Source of the DNA: Aquibium sp. ELW1220
GTDB lineage: Bacteria > Pseudomonadota > Alphaproteobacteria > Rhizobiales > Rhizobiaceae
Assembly: GCF_030398385.1 (NCBI RefSeq)
Contig: NZ_JAOAOQ010000018.1
Span: 62,001 to 126,000, forward strand
Direction: 5' to 3'
Length of the DNA stretch: 64,000 bases
In this document: piece by piece, positions 35,370 to 45,180 of the stretch
Layout: the number at the start of each line of letters is the position of its first letter
Position numbering within the stretch: position 1 is the first letter of the stretch
Made by a program: the position numbers and the translations under genes
Notes under the pieces: generated by a model
Told to the model about the DNA's origin: nothing
The model's input: only the letters and a program-made list of their open reading frames with translations
The model's database searches: none

Positions 35370-37586
35370 ATGGCAAAATACACCAACTTCAAAGTCGAAA
35401 CCGATGCCGACGGCATCGCGCTCGTCACCTGGGACATGCCCGGCAAGTCGATGAACGTCTTCACCGAGGAGGTGATGAACGAGCTCGAGAAGATCGTCGA
35501 CCAGGTCGCGGGCGACGAGGCGATCAAGGGCGCGGTCGTGACGTCCGGCAAGGACTCGTTCTCCGGCGGTGCCGACCTCACCATGCTGCAGCGCATGCTG
35601 AAACTGTTCAAGGACGAGAAGACGAAGGATCCCGACGCGGCGATCAAGATGCTGTTTTCCGGCGCCGGCCGCATGAACTGGCTGTTCCGCAAGCTGGAGA
35701 CGTCCGGCAAGCCCTGGGTCTCGGCCATCAACGGCACCTGCATGGGCGGCGCCTTCGAGCTGTCGCTCGCCTGCCACGCCCGCGTCGCCGCGGACAGCGA
35801 CAAGGTCAAGATGGGCCTGCCCGAGGTGAAGGTCGGCCTGTTCCCCGGCGCCGGCGGCACGCAGCGCGTGCCCAGGCTCACCGATACGCAGGGCGCGCTG
35901 CAGATGCTGACCTCGGGCCAGTCGCTGTCGCCCAAGAAGGCGAAGCAGATGGGCCTGATCACCGAAATCGCCGCGCCCGACGCGCTGGTCGAGACGGCCA
36001 AGGGGCTGATCAGGAACGGCCTCAAGGCTGTCGCGCCGTGGGACGTCAAGGGCTTCAAGCTGCCGGGCGGACCCGTCTACTCGGCCGCCGGCGCCAACCT
36101 CTTCCCGCCGGCGATCGCCATCCTGCGCCGCGAGACCTATGGCAACTACCCGGCCGCCAGCGCCATCCTGAAGTGCGTCTACGAGGGCCTTCTCGTCCCC
36201 TTCGACACCGCGCTGAAGATCGAGCAGCGCTATTTCACCGAGATCATGCAGACGACGGAGGCGGCGATGATGATCCGCTCGCTGTTCATCTCGCTGCAGG
36301 AGCTGAACAAGGGCGCGCGCCGTCCGGCCGGCGTGCCGGACACCAAGTTCCAGAAGATCGGCGTTCTGGGCGCGGGCTTCATGGGCGCGGGCATCGCCTA
36401 CGTGACCGCCAAGGCCGGCATCCCGGTGGTGCTGCTCGACCGCGACATCGCCGCCGCCGAGAAGGGCAAGGCGCATTCGGAAGGCCTGATCACCGACGCC
36501 GTCAAGAAGGGCCGCGCCACTGCCGAGGAGAAGGATAAGCTCCTGTCGCTGATTACGCCGACGGTCGACTACGCCGACCTGGACGGCTGCGACCTCGTCA
36601 TCGAGGCCGTGTTCGAGGATTCGGAAGTCAAGAAGGGCGCCACGGAGCAGACGGAAGCCGTCATCGCAGAGGACGCGATCTTCGCCTCCAACACCTCGAC
36701 CATCCCGATCACCGGGCTTGCGAAGAACTCGAAGCGGCCGAAGAACTTCATCGGCATCCACTTCTTCTCGCCCGTCGACCGCATGATGCTGGTCGAGATC
36801 ATCCTCGGCAAGAAGACGGAGGACAAGGCGCTGGCGGTGGCGATCGACTATGTCCGCGCCATCAAGAAGACGCCGATCGTGGTCAACGACACGCGCGGCT
36901 TCTATGTCAACCGTTGCGTGCTGCGCTACATGGCCGAGGCCTTCCAGATGCTGATCGAAGGCGTGCCGCCGGCGATGATCGAGAACTCGGCCAAGATGGC
37001 TGGCATGCCGGTCGGGCCGCTTGCGCTGACCGACGAGACCGCTATCGACCTCGCCCAGAAGATCATGAAGCAGACGATCCGCGACCTTGGCGAGAAGGCG
37101 GTCGACAAGGACCAGTTCGCGCTGATCAACACCATGGTCGACAAGCACGGCCGCCACGGCCGCAAGAACGGCAAGGGCTTCTACGACTACCCCGCCAAGC
37201 CCGCCAAGAAGCACCTGTGGCCCGGACTGAAGGATCTCTATAAGCAGCAGGATCCGGACACGATCGACGTCGAGGAGCTGAAGCAGCGCTTCCTCGTGAC
37301 GATCGCGCTGGAGGCTGCGCGCGTGATGGAAGAGGGCATCGTCACCGATCCGCGCGAGGCCGACGTCGGCTCGATCCTTGCCTTCGGCTTCGCGCCCTAT
37401 ACGGGCGGCGCGCTGTCCTACATCGAGGGAATGGGCGTGAAGCAGTTCGTCGACCTGGCGAAGAAGCTGCAGAAGAAGTACGGCGCACAGTACAAGGCGC
37501 CGAAGCTGCTCGTGGAGATGGCCGAGAAGGGCCAGACCTTCTACGGCCGCTTCGACCCCTACAAGGCGGCGAAGAAGGCGGCTTGA
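35370..37586 (+). CDS. FadB/FadJ-type enoyl-CoA hydratase / 3-hydroxyacyl-CoA dehydrogenase
   Basis: 738 residues, the usual bifunctional fusion, with an AAGGAGG ribosome site. The N-terminal crotonase domain (1-190) has the oxyanion-hole segments [11 protein letters not shown] and [16 protein letters not shown] and the acidic catalytic region [17 protein letters not shown]. The NAD-binding domain (from about 330) has [20 protein letters not shown], then [11 protein letters not shown] and [17 protein letters not shown] helical C-terminal domain closes the protein. It performs the hydration and oxidation steps of beta-oxidation and would form a complex with the upstream thiolase. Confidence 0.94.
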   Translation: MAKYTNFKVETDADGIALVTWDMPGKSMNVFTEEVMNELEKIVDQVAGDEAIKGAVVTSGKDSFSGGADLTMLQRMLKLFKDEKTKDPDAAIKMLFSGAGRMNWLFRKLETSGKPWVSAINGTCMGGAFELSLACHARVAADSDKVKMGLPEVKVGLFPGAGGTQRVPRLTDTQGALQMLTSGQSLSPKKAKQMGLITEIAAPDALVETAKGLIRNGLKAVAPWDVKGFKLPGGPVYSAAGANLFPPAIAILRRETYGNYPAASAILKCVYEGLLVPFDTALKIEQRYFTEIMQTTEAAMMIRSLFISLQELNKGARRPAGVPDTKFQKIGVLGAGFMGAGIAYVTAKAGIPVVLLDRDIAAAEKGKAHSEGLITDAVKKGRATAEEKDKLLSLITPTVDYADLDGCDLVIEAVFEDSEVKKGATEQTEAVIAEDAIFASNTSTIPITGLAKNSKRPKNFIGIHFFSPVDRMMLVEIILGKKTEDKALAVAIDYVRAIKKTPIVVNDTRGFYVNRCVLRYMAEAFQMLIEGVPPAMIENSAKMAGMPVGPLALTDETAIDLAQKIMKQTIRDLGEKAVDKDQFALINTMVDKHGRHGRKNGKGFYDYPAKPAKKHLWPGLKDLYKQQDPDTIDVEELKQRFLVTIALEAARVMEEGIVTDPREADVGSILAFGFAPYTGGALSYIEGMGVKQFVDLAKKLQKKYGAQYKAPKLLVEMAEKGQTFYGRFDPYKAAKKAA

Positions 37587-37640
37587 GGCGCGAGGGGCTC
37601 CTCCGCCCTTCGGCAGGTATCCTGGCGCGGCGCCGACGCC

Positions 37641-37760
37641 TCCCTCCCCCTTGGGGGGAGGGTAAGGGTGGGGGTGCCTGGCGGGAGGTAGACAAGAGAT
37701 CTTGTTTCGCCCTTCGGGCGGACCCCCACCCCTAGCCCCTCCCCACAACGGGGAGGGGGA
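37641..37760. repeat. Palindromic intergenic element (copy B, different family)
   Basis: Two arms of about 35-38 bp (TCCCCC...GGTGGGGGT and ACCCCCACC...GGGGGA) form an imperfect inverted repeat, each with an inner hairpin of C-runs and G-runs. It occupies the gap between the FadB-like and thioesterase genes. It differs in sequence from the element at 35184-35307, so two repeat families interrupt the same cluster. Confidence 0.72.
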
Positions 37761-37866
37761 CGCGCGGGGCGGGCCGCCCCCCTAACCGTGGAGTCACGCG
37801 TCTGGCAGGTCCTGCGGACACCCGCAGGGGGCAGGGCGGCGAATAGCGCCATGCAAGGAGTTCATC

Positions 37867-38412
37867 ATGTACGTCTGGGGACGCATGGCCCGCATGATGC
37901 TCACCGCGCGCTCGCGCGGGGCCTATCGCATGGGCGAGGAAAGCAGGCTGTCGTTCCGCTGCCTGCCGACCGACGTCGACACCAACCTGCATCTCAACAA
38001 TGCCCGCTACATGATGCTGGCCGACATCGGCCGCATCGACATCTTCCTGCGCGCGGGGCTGCTCGGGCTTGCGCGCCGTAACGGCTGGGCGCCGATGATG
38101 GGTGGGCTGCAGGCGGTCTACGTGCGCGAGATCCGGCTCTGGAAGCGCTTCGAGGTGGTCTCGACCGTCGAGACCTGGGAGGACACCCAGGTGATCGGCC
38201 GCCACCGTTTCGTGCTGGAGAACGGCGAGACGGCGGCGCTGGTGATAACGACGGCGGGTGTCTACGACTTCAAGAACCGCCGCTTCGTGCCGATCGACGC
38301 CATCGTCTCCGACCTAGGCGCCCGCATCGCACCACGCCCTCCGTCGGAGGAGGAGCGCATCTTCATGGCCTCGCATGCGGGTCTGCGGAAGCTGGCGAAG
38401 GGGGCGGGGTAG
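37867..38412 (+). CDS. Acyl-CoA thioesterase-like protein (hotdog fold, THEM6-like)
   Basis: 181 residues. The hotdog motif is visible: FRCLPTDVDTNLHLNNARYM, in which the Asp/Asn region precedes the long helix. A later VVSTVETWEDTQVIGRH strand pair and a C-terminal extension follow. Members hydrolyse acyl-CoA thioesters or remain uncharacterised. Its place after the FadB-like gene suggests release of acyl groups or CoA recycling; its AAGGAG ribosome site is good. Confidence 0.82.
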   Translation: MYVWGRMARMMLTARSRGAYRMGEESRLSFRCLPTDVDTNLHLNNARYMMLADIGRIDIFLRAGLLGLARRNGWAPMMGGLQAVYVREIRLWKRFEVVSTVETWEDTQVIGRHRFVLENGETAALVITTAGVYDFKNRRFVPIDAIVSDLGARIAPRPPSEEERIFMASHAGLRKLAKGAG

Positions 38413-38483
38413 CCCGTTCCAGATCGCGAAGCGGCTTACTCGCGGCTGATTGAGATGCTATTCTCCCTTCAGGAGCCAATTGC

Positions 38484-38690
38484 ATGACCAAACTGGAAAA
38501 CGCCATCAAGGATGCCGAGCGACTTCCCGAAGAGCTTCAGGAGAGGCTTGGCGAAGATCTGCTGCACTTCATCGACAAATATTTGGCGCTTCGAGATGAC
38601 CTCGAAGCCGCGATCGCCGAGATCGATGCTGGCAAGGGAATACCCGCAGAAGAAGTGTTTGCCGAGGTGAGGGCTTCGCTTGGCGCGTAG
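38484..38690 (+). CDS. Type II antitoxin-like protein (partner of broken ParE)
   Basis: 68 residues, acidic and helical (TKLENAIKDAERLPEELQER), with the C-terminal pattern DAGKGIPAEEVFAEVRASLG. That tail is typical of antitoxins paired with ParE/RelE toxins and probably wraps around the toxin. No ribbon-helix-helix or helix-turn-helix domain is visible, so autoregulation may be weak. It overlaps the toxin start by 11 bp. Confidence 0.75.
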   Translation: MTKLENAIKDAERLPEELQERLGEDLLHFIDKYLALRDDLEAAIAEIDAGKGIPAEEVFAEVRASLGA

Positions 38691-38989
38691 GAAAGTCCTC
38701 GCGCCACTGGCGCGCCGCGACATCAAGGATCTTGCCGACTACATAGGGGCCCAGGACGGCGCGGCTGCACTGCGGCTTGTCGGACGCATCGAGAAGACGA
38801 TCGAAGTTGCTGGCGCAGCGCCCTCATGTGGGGCCGCCCGCGATGCTGCCGTTCTCGCTGCCGATGCGGAGAATGTCGGTTCCGACATACATCGTCTCCT
38901 ATGTTCCGACGGAGACGGAACTCATCGTCTTTCGCGTGCTCCATGCATCGCGCGATCTCGCCGATCCGGCGCTTTTCGACCAAGGGTGA
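38680..38989 (+). pseudogene. ParE/RelE-family toxin, frameshifted
   Basis: From a TTG at 38680 the frame gives a ParE N-terminus (KVLAPLARRDIKDLADYIGA then LVGRIEKTI). The matching C-terminal half (KLLAQRPHVGPPAMLPFS, then YIVSYVPTETELIVFRVLHA and SRDL) is in the +1 frame, ending at 38989. Removing one base near 38799-38806 restores a toxin of about 103 residues. As read, the protein goes out of frame before the beta-sheet that carries the active residues, so the toxin should be inactive. A sequencing error remains possible. The antitoxin gene is intact. Confidence 0.75.
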
Positions 38990-38993
38990 ACCC

Positions 38994-39617
38994 ATGCCTG
39001 CCACCATCGACTATTTCCTGACCTGCGCCTCGCCGTGGGTCTATCTCGGTCACGACGCCGCGCAGGCACTGGCGGCGCGACATGGCGCGACGCTGAAGGT
39101 GCGGCCGGTCAATCTGGGCGAGATGTTCAAGGTGTCGGGGCAGGTGGGGCTCGCCGACCGGCCGGCGGTCAGGCAGCGCTACCGGCTGATCGAGCTGCAG
39201 CGTCATGCGGCGTCTCGCGGCAAGCCGATCAACGTCAGGCCAAAGCACTTCCCCACCAATCCGGCGCTCGCCGACCTGACGATCTGCGCCATCCTCGCCG
39301 ACGGCGGCAACCCGATGGACTACATGGGCAAGGTCTTCGCCGCGCTCTGGGCGCAGGAGCAGAACGTCGCCGACGAGACGACGCTGGCTTTCCTCCTGTC
39401 GGCGTCGGGTTTCACGCCGAAGGACGTCCTTGCCAGGGCACAGACGGCGGAGGTTGCGGAGATGCGGGCGAAGAATACCCAGGATGCCATCGATGCGGAT
39501 GCCACCGGCGTGCCGTCCTTCGTGCTGAACGGCGAGCCCTTCTGGGGGCAGGACCGGCTCGACCTGCTCGACGAGGCGCTCGCGTCGGGCCGGGCGCCCT
39601 ACAAGGCCGACATCTGA
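38994..39617 (+). CDS. DsbA-family 2-hydroxychromene-2-carboxylate isomerase-like protein
   Basis: 207 residues with the kappa-GST/HCCA-isomerase layout. The N-terminal DYFLTCASPWVYLG carries the catalytic Ser/Cys position, a helical insertion lies in the middle, and the thioredoxin-fold end GVPSFVLNGEPFWGQDRLDL carries the cis-Pro. Such enzymes isomerise chromene carboxylates with glutathione in naphthalene breakdown, but many homologues have unknown substrates. It starts 4 bp after the frameshifted toxin. Confidence 0.87.
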   Translation: MPATIDYFLTCASPWVYLGHDAAQALAARHGATLKVRPVNLGEMFKVSGQVGLADRPAVRQRYRLIELQRHAASRGKPINVRPKHFPTNPALADLTICAILADGGNPMDYMGKVFAALWAQEQNVADETTLAFLLSASGFTPKDVLARAQTAEVAEMRAKNTQDAIDADATGVPSFVLNGEPFWGQDRLDLLDEALASGRAPYKADI

Positions 39618-39699
39618 GGCGCGGTCGGCTGGACAAGTGCCGCGACGGCCGCTAGAAACGTGCCGAAGGCATTTATTCCTGTTGCGAAGGAGAGCCACG

Positions 39700-40359
39700 A
39701 TGCTCTCGCACGACCGAGTCTGGGCGGCGATCGACGCGCTCGCCGATCGCTATTCGCTGTCGGCATCGGGGCTCGCCAAGCGCGCGGGGCTCGATTCCAC
39801 CGCGTTCAACAAGTCCAAGCGCCAGTCTGCCGACGGCCGCCCGCGCTGGCCATCGACGGAGTCGCTCGCCAAGATCATGGAAGCCACGGGCGCCTCGCTC
39901 GACGAGTTCGTCGCCCTGGTCCAGCCGGGTCGCGGACGGTCGGTGGCGCTCGACCGGCCGCTGCCGGTGCAGCGTTCGTCCGTGCCGCTGATCGGCTTCG
40001 CGCAGGCGGGTGCGGGCGGGTTCTTCGACGATGCAGGCTTTCCGGCCGGGCATGGCTGGGACCTTGTCGAGATACCCGATCGTTCGTCGGAAGCGGCCTA
40101 CGCGCTCGGCGTCCAGGGCGACTCGATGCTGCCGCTCTATCGCGACGGCGACGTGCTGATCGTCGAGCCGGGCGCTTCCATCCGCAAGGGCGACCGCGTG
40201 GTCGTCAAGACGACCTACGGCGAGGTCACGGCGAAGGTACTGGCGAAGCGGACGTCGAAGCAGGTGGAGCTCCTGTCCCTCAACCCCGAGCACCAGCCGC
40301 GCGTGATTCCCATCGCGCAGGTCGAGTGGATCGCCCGCATCGTCTGGGCGAGCCAGTAG
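39700..40359 (+). CDS. S24-family (LexA/CI-like) transcriptional regulator
   Basis: 219 residues from the ATG at 39700 (GAAGGAGAG upstream). An N-terminal helix-turn-helix (YSLSASGLAKRAGLDSTAFN) is joined to a C-terminal S24 peptidase domain. The catalytic Ser lies in LGVQGDSMLPLYRDGD and the Lys in RVVVKTTYGEVTAK. An Ala-Gly-containing stretch (IGFAQAGAGGFFDD) could be the self-cleavage region. It is not LexA itself (the DNA-binding domain differs) and is more like phage-repressor-type regulators found on alphaproteobacterial chromosomes. The next gene starts 1 bp after its stop. Confidence 0.85.
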   Translation: MLSHDRVWAAIDALADRYSLSASGLAKRAGLDSTAFNKSKRQSADGRPRWPSTESLAKIMEATGASLDEFVALVQPGRGRSVALDRPLPVQRSSVPLIGFAQAGAGGFFDDAGFPAGHGWDLVEIPDRSSEAAYALGVQGDSMLPLYRDGDVLIVEPGASIRKGDRVVVKTTYGEVTAKVLAKRTSKQVELLSLNPEHQPRVIPIAQVEWIARIVWASQ

Positions 40360-40360
40360 C

Positions 40361-41188
40361 GTGACCGTGCCTCCGCTCTTCTCCGCAGTGGCGTTTCTCG
40401 CCATGTCGATCGGCGTCCTGCCCGCCGCCGCTTCGCCGATGCTGCTCGCCCAGGCGGTGGATAACGGCGGCCGCACGATAAGGCAGATCGCGCCGGAGAT
40501 CGTCGCGCCGCCCGCAGTCGACGACGGCGACCTCGAACGCGAGGCGCCGCGCGAGCCGCTGAGCGAGCTTGGAACCGCAGGACCGCCCGAGCGGACGAGA
40601 GCGCGCGGTCCGGCTACGGACGCAGCCGCCAGGGGATCGGCCAAGCCGCAGCTCTTCCGCCCCGTGGCGTCGGCCGCGGGACGCATCGAGGCCGACGGGC
40701 TGACGATCGCCATCGCCGGCATCGAGGTCCTCGAACCCGAGCAGTCCTGTCGCGGGGACAATGGCGACTGGCCTTGCGGCATGGTTGCGCGCACCGCCTT
40801 CCGGTCCTTCCTGCGCGGCCGGGCGCTCGACTGCGACCTGCCGGATGGCGAACTGCCCGACAGGCTGACCGCCAGCTGTCGCCTCGGATCGCAGGATCTG
40901 GGCGCTTGGCTGGTCTCGAACGGCTGGGCGAAGGTGTCGAGCACCGGTCCCTATGCGGGCGAACAGGCCGAAGCCGTCGAGGCGCGCCGGGGGATGTTCG
41001 GACCGGGACCGGGACCGGCGCCGCTGCCGCAGGCACCCGATCCGGCAAGCGCGACGACACCGGCGAACGGGACCGTACCCGCGGCGCCCGAGGCGGTGCA
41101 GCCGCCGGTCACAGGCGCGCCTGCCACCGAAGCTGCGCCCGCCCCGATCGAACGCCGGCCACTGCCGGAGCCCAAGGGACTCTACTGA
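40361..41188 (+). CDS. Exported thermonuclease (SNase)-like protein
   Basis: 275 residues from a GTG one base after the S24 regulator stop. An N-terminal hydrophobic signal (FLAMSIGVLPAAASPML) is followed by a low-complexity linker, an SNase-like core at about 105-215 (IAIAGIEVLEPEQSC, ARTAFRSFLRGRALDCDL, LGAWLVSNGWAKV) and a Pro/Ala-rich tail. Four Cys in the core may form disulfides, fitting export. Key nuclease Arg/Glu residues are not clearly conserved, so activity is uncertain. Confidence 0.78.
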   Translation: MTVPPLFSAVAFLAMSIGVLPAAASPMLLAQAVDNGGRTIRQIAPEIVAPPAVDDGDLEREAPREPLSELGTAGPPERTRARGPATDAAARGSAKPQLFRPVASAAGRIEADGLTIAIAGIEVLEPEQSCRGDNGDWPCGMVARTAFRSFLRGRALDCDLPDGELPDRLTASCRLGSQDLGAWLVSNGWAKVSSTGPYAGEQAEAVEARRGMFGPGPGPAPLPQAPDPASATTPANGTVPAAPEAVQPPVTGAPATEAAPAPIERRPLPEPKGLY

Positions 41189-41230
41189 GGCGACGGCGGT
41201 CCCGACGGTTTCGCACCGGACCGGGACGCG

Positions 41231-42883
41231 TCAGTCGAGGGTGCCGGCGAGCGCGTTCTCGATGAGGGTCTTCGTCTCGGCCACGCCGTAGAGCGCGGCG
41301 AAGGAGCCGAAGCGCGGTCCGCGCTCCTGGCCGAGGAGCACTTCGTAGATCATCTGGAAGAAGGCGACCGAGACGCCGGGGCCGCCGGTGGGGCTCTTCT
41401 TCGCGTGGTCCTGGTAGCGCTCGATGCCGCGCGCGACGTCGAGCGCGGCGTTCTGGATCGCCTCTCCCTCGGCGCCCTGGGGCAGGGCGCCCAGCCTGTC
41501 GGCCAGCGCCTGCAGCGCCTGCCGCTCGACGTCGTCGGCGGCGCGGAACGTCTTGGCGGGCTTTACGAAATCGTCGAAGTAGCGGATGGCGTAACCGACC
41601 AGCCGGTCGAGTTCCGGATGGGTCTGCGGCGTCACGCCCGACGCATGGCGCGAGATGAAGCCCCACAGCACCCCCGGCTCGTGCGCGTTGGATGCGCTGA
41701 CGAGGTTGAGCAGCAGGCCGAAGGATACCGGCAGCTCGATCGCAGGCGGCTCGCCCGAGTGGATGTGCCAGACCGGGTTGCCCAGGCGTTCCTTCCAGTC
41801 CTGGCGCTGGTAGGCGGCGAGAAACTGGTAGTATTCGTCGACGGCGCGGGGAATGACGTCGAAATAGAGCTTCTTGGCCTGTCGCGGACGCTGGAACATG
41901 TAGAGCGCCAGGCTCTCGGTCGGCGCATAGGTCAGCCACTCGTCGATGGTCAGGCCGTTGCCCTTCGACTTCGAGATCTTCTGCCCGTTCTCGTCGAGGA
42001 ACAGTTCGTAGACGAAATGCTCCGGCGCGCGTCCGCCGAGCGCCTCGCAGATGCGGTCGTAGACGCCCATGTTCGGGCCGTGGTCCTTGCCGAACATCTC
42101 GAAGTCGACGCCGAGCGCCGCCCAGCGGGCGCCGAAGTCCGGCTTCCACTGCAGCTTCACCTTGCCGCCGGTCACGGGCAGCGTCGTCTCGGTGCCGTCC
42201 TCGTCGTCGAAGGTGACGGTCCCCGCCTCGGCATCGACATTCTTCATGGGAACGTAGAGGACACGGCCGCTCTTCGGCGAGATCGGCAGGAAGGGCGAAT
42301 AGGTGGCGCGGCGTTCCTCGCCCAGCGTCGGCAGCATGATCGCCATGACCGCATCGTAGCGCTCCGCCACCCGCTTCAGGATCGCGTCGAAGCGGCCGGA
42401 CTTGTAGTAGTCGGTCGCGCTGGCGAAGTCGTAGTCGAAGCCGAAGGTGTCGAGGAAGCGCCGCAGCATCGCATTGTTGTGATGGCCGAAGCTCTCGTAG
42501 TCGCCGCCGAACGGGTTCGGGACCACGGTCAGGGGCTTGTGCAGATGCGGCTCCAGGGACGACCTGTCCGGCACGTTGTCGGGGATCTTGCGCATTCCGT
42601 CCATGTCGTCCGAGAAGCAGAGCAGCCGGGTGGCCACCTTGTCCTCGGTCAGGACGCGGAAGGCGTGGCGCACCATGGTGGTGCGGGCCACCTCGCCGAA
42701 GGTGCCGATGTGCGGCAGTCCCGACGGGCCGTAGCCGGTCTCGAAGAGCACCGTTTCGGGAAAGCCGCTGCCGGCGTAGCGGGCGATGATCTTCTTCGCT
42801 TCCTCGAACGGCCATGCCTTGCTTTCGCGGGCGGCTGCGAGGATTTCGGGCGACAGGTCGATCATGGGCGTGGCTGTGGTCAT
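41231..42883 (-). CDS. lysK: Lysyl-tRNA synthetase, class I
   Basis: 550 residues. The class I signatures are present: HIGH-type [10 protein letters not shown] (H58-T61 region) and KMSKS-type [10 protein letters not shown] (302-308). The intervening [15 protein letters not shown] stretch is typical of class I LysRS. Alphaproteobacteria commonly use this archaeal-type enzyme in place of class II LysS, so it is presumably the essential cytosolic lysyl-tRNA synthetase here. It is transcribed alone, opposite to its neighbours. Confidence 0.95.
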   Translation of the reverse strand: MTTATPMIDLSPEILAAARESKAWPFEEAKKIIARYAGSGFPETVLFETGYGPSGLPHIGTFGEVARTTMVRHAFRVLTEDKVATRLLCFSDDMDGMRKIPDNVPDRSSLEPHLHKPLTVVPNPFGGDYESFGHHNNAMLRRFLDTFGFDYDFASATDYYKSGRFDAILKRVAERYDAVMAIMLPTLGEERRATYSPFLPISPKSGRVLYVPMKNVDAEAGTVTFDDEDGTETTLPVTGGKVKLQWKPDFGARWAALGVDFEMFGKDHGPNMGVYDRICEALGGRAPEHFVYELFLDENGQKISKSKGNGLTIDEWLTYAPTESLALYMFQRPRQAKKLYFDVIPRAVDEYYQFLAAYQRQDWKERLGNPVWHIHSGEPPAIELPVSFGLLLNLVSASNAHEPGVLWGFISRHASGVTPQTHPELDRLVGYAIRYFDDFVKPAKTFRAADDVERQALQALADRLGALPQGAEGEAIQNAALDVARGIERYQDHAKKSPTGGPGVSVAFFQMIYEVLLGQERGPRFGSFAALYGVAETKTLIENALAGTLD

Positions 42884-43006
42884 TGGCTCTTTGCGGGTGG
42901 GTGAAAGGCTCTAGGCCGGGGCAGGGGGAGCGTCAATGACACGCGGTGTTTTTCCTTGCGGGGCGAACACCGCGTTCCTACTTTCCCACGACTTGAATCG
43001 TCAGCC

Positions 43007-43435
43007 ATGGAGCCCGAATTGATACGTCCCGCCAGCGTCCAGGAAGCCCTCGTCCACATCATGGTGGTCGTCTCGGCCTCCGACAGCAACATGACCGACC
43101 GGGAACTGGCGAAAATGGGCACCGTTGTGCAGACCATGCCGGCCTTCGCGGATTTCGACCCCGAACAGCTGCTCGACGTCACTAGGCGCAGCCACCAGCT
43201 GCTCCAGCAGGAGGGCGCGCTGAACGACATCATCGCGTCGATCGCCGAGGCGATCCCGGCGCGCCTGCGCGATACGGCCTACGCCTTCGCGGTGGAGATC
43301 GCCGCGGCCGACCGCCAGGTGCGGCCCGAGGAGCTCCGCATCCTGCAGATCCTGCGCGGGCATCTCGGCCTCGACACGCTGACGGCAGCCGCCATCGAGC
43401 GCGCTGCGGTCATCCGCCACCGATCGATGGTCTGA
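43007..43435 (+). CDS. TerB-like (tellurite resistance B) family protein
   Basis: 142 residues, all helical. Acidic motifs typical of the TerB fold are seen: MVVVSASDSNMTDRELAKMG near the N-terminus and VEIAAADRQVRPEELRIL near the C-terminus. The family binds divalent metal at these Asp/Glu clusters and is linked to stress responses; no other ter genes are nearby. The start is the ATG at 43007, and the gene stands alone divergent from lysK. Confidence 0.82.
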   Translation: MEPELIRPASVQEALVHIMVVVSASDSNMTDRELAKMGTVVQTMPAFADFDPEQLLDVTRRSHQLLQQEGALNDIIASIAEAIPARLRDTAYAFAVEIAAADRQVRPEELRILQILRGHLGLDTLTAAAIERAAVIRHRSMV

Positions 43436-43537
43436 GCGCCGGCCGGGCTTCACTGCATCGTGGCTTGTGCGTGATCCGGCCGGGCGCCATCTGAACCCCG
43501 TTGGAGGGCGCCGGAGCGTCCGCGCGAGGGAAATGCC

Positions 43538-44374
43538 ATGTCCGAAGCCGCGATCCGCCTCGCCGCCTTCCTGTCGATCTTCGCCGCGATGGCGGCGTTC
43601 GAGCTCTGGTCGCCGCGGCTCGAGCGCGACGAGATGCGCGGCGCACTGAAGAGCCGGCGCTGGTTCACCAATGTGGCGATGGTGGTGCTGTCGTCGGTTC
43701 TGGTGCGCATCCTGTTTCCCGCCGCGGCCGTGGGCGCCGCGCTCTGGGCGCAGACGCAGGGCCTGGGGCTGTTCAGGCTCGCTGGTATCGACCCGGTGCT
43801 TGCCGGCATCGCGGGCTTCGTGATCCTCGACCTCGCGGTCTGGCTGGAGCACTGGGCAAGCCACAGGATTCCGATTCTGTGGCGCATCCACCGCATGCAT
43901 CACGCCGATACCGGCTTCGACCTGACCACGGCGCTGCGCTTCCATCCGCTCGAGATCGTGCTGTCGATGGTCTGGAAGGCGGCGATCGTCGTGGTGCTCG
44001 GCGTTCCCGTGGTGGCGGTGCTGGTGTTCGAGATCGTGCTCAACGGCATGGCGATGTTCAACCATGCAAATGCGCGGCTGCCGCTCGGTCTCGACCGCGT
44101 GCTTCGCCGGTTCGTGGTCACGCCCGACATGCACCGCGTGCATCACTCCTCGATCCCGGCCGAGACCGATTCCAACTATGGCTTCAACTTCCCCTTCTGG
44201 GACCGGATCTTCGGCACCTACAACGACCAGCCGCGGCTCGGGCACGACGGGATGGAGATCGGCCTGCGCGAGTTCCGCGACGGCTCGCCCGCCAATCTGC
44301 TGTGGGCCCTGGCCCTGCCGTTCCGGGCGTCGAAATCCGTGGTCGGCAGTCAGAAGAAGCTGATCGGGAAATAG
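43538..44374 (+). CDS. Sterol desaturase / fatty-acid hydroxylase family membrane protein
   Basis: 278 residues with about four membrane segments. Di-iron histidine boxes are complete: HWASH (105-109), HRMHH (118-122), a middle NHAN and DMHRVHHSS. The family hydroxylates or desaturates lipids, hopanoids, ornithine lipids or carotenoids with oxygen. It has no partner gene here to suggest the substrate. Its 3' end overlaps the convergent binding-protein gene by 25 bp. Confidence 0.88.
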   Translation: MSEAAIRLAAFLSIFAAMAAFELWSPRLERDEMRGALKSRRWFTNVAMVVLSSVLVRILFPAAAVGAALWAQTQGLGLFRLAGIDPVLAGIAGFVILDLAVWLEHWASHRIPILWRIHRMHHADTGFDLTTALRFHPLEIVLSMVWKAAIVVVLGVPVVAVLVFEIVLNGMAMFNHANARLPLGLDRVLRRFVVTPDMHRVHHSSIPAETDSNYGFNFPFWDRIFGTYNDQPRLGHDGMEIGLREFRDGSPANLLWALALPFRASKSVVGSQKKLIGK

Positions 44375-45138
44375 CGCAGGTAGAGTTCGGTGAAGATGCC
44401 CTTCGCGTCGATCTCGCGCAGCGCGTAGTCGAAGGCGTCGACCAGCTTCTCGTCCTGCGGCCGCACCGCGATCGCCATCCCGGTTCCCAGATAGCCGGGG
44501 AGCAGGTAGGGGCCGCCCGCAAAACGGCAGCAGGTCTCCGAATCCGTGCCCGCCAGCCAGAAGGACAGCCGCATGCCATCGTCGAACACGGCGTCCGTCT
44601 TGCCTTCGCGCAAGTCGTCGAACATCCAGTCGGCGCGGCTGTAGACCACGACCTTCGCCTGCGGGAAAAGATCGCGCAGGATGCGCTCGTGCGCGGATCC
44701 CTCGCGCACGCCGATGCGCCGGCCCGCGGTCGCACGGAACATCGGCTCGGCCAGCGTGGTGTCGCGCCGCGCGACGAAGCGGGCGGGTAGTTGCAGGTAG
44801 GGCCGCGAGAAGGCGAAGCGGTCGCGGTTCTCCCGCGTGATCGCGATGCCGGCGAGCAGGGCCTCGCCTTCTCCGGCCTCCAGCGCCATGGGAAGGTCGG
44901 TCCACGGCAAGGCCTGGATCTGGCACTCCTCTCCCAGGCCCAGCTCCGCGCAGATCGCCCGCGCCAGGTCGACGTGGAAGCCCGACAGCCGTCCCGCCTC
45001 ATCCAGGAAGTTGAAGGGCGGGAAGTCGACGGTCGTCAGGAAGCGGAGCCGGGTGACATCGGTGATTTCGGGCTTCGGCAGCCGCTCCCGGGCATCCCAG
45101 AAATTCGGTGTCAGTTCCTGCGCCGACGCCGCAGTCAT
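44350..45138 (-). CDS. Periplasmic amino-acid-type solute-binding protein (SBP_bac_3)
   Basis: 262 residues from the ATG at 45138, with family-3 binding-protein features: LRFLTTVDFPPFNFLDEAG, LSGFHVDLARAICAELG and LLAGIAITRENRDRFAFSRP. Read from this ATG there is almost no signal peptide (MTAASAQ only). Upstream in the same frame, after a stop, lies a hydrophobic run (LSRTIRLILLLLLS) that would complete one, with only a CTG at 45180 as start and GGGAG 8 nt before it. The true start may therefore be that CTG. No permease or ATPase gene is adjacent, so it may serve a distant ABC system or a sensor. Confidence 0.83.
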   Translation of the reverse strand: MTAASAQELTPNFWDARERLPKPEITDVTRLRFLTTVDFPPFNFLDEAGRLSGFHVDLARAICAELGLGEECQIQALPWTDLPMALEAGEGEALLAGIAITRENRDRFAFSRPYLQLPARFVARRDTTLAEPMFRATAGRRIGVREGSAHERILRDLFPQAKVVVYSRADWMFDDLREGKTDAVFDDGMRLSFWLAGTDSETCCRFAGGPYLLPGYLGTGMAIAVRPQDEKLVDAFDYALREIDAKGIFTELYLRYFPISFF

Positions 45139-45180
45139 CGACAGCAGAAGCAGCAGGATGAGCCGGATCGTGCGAGACAG

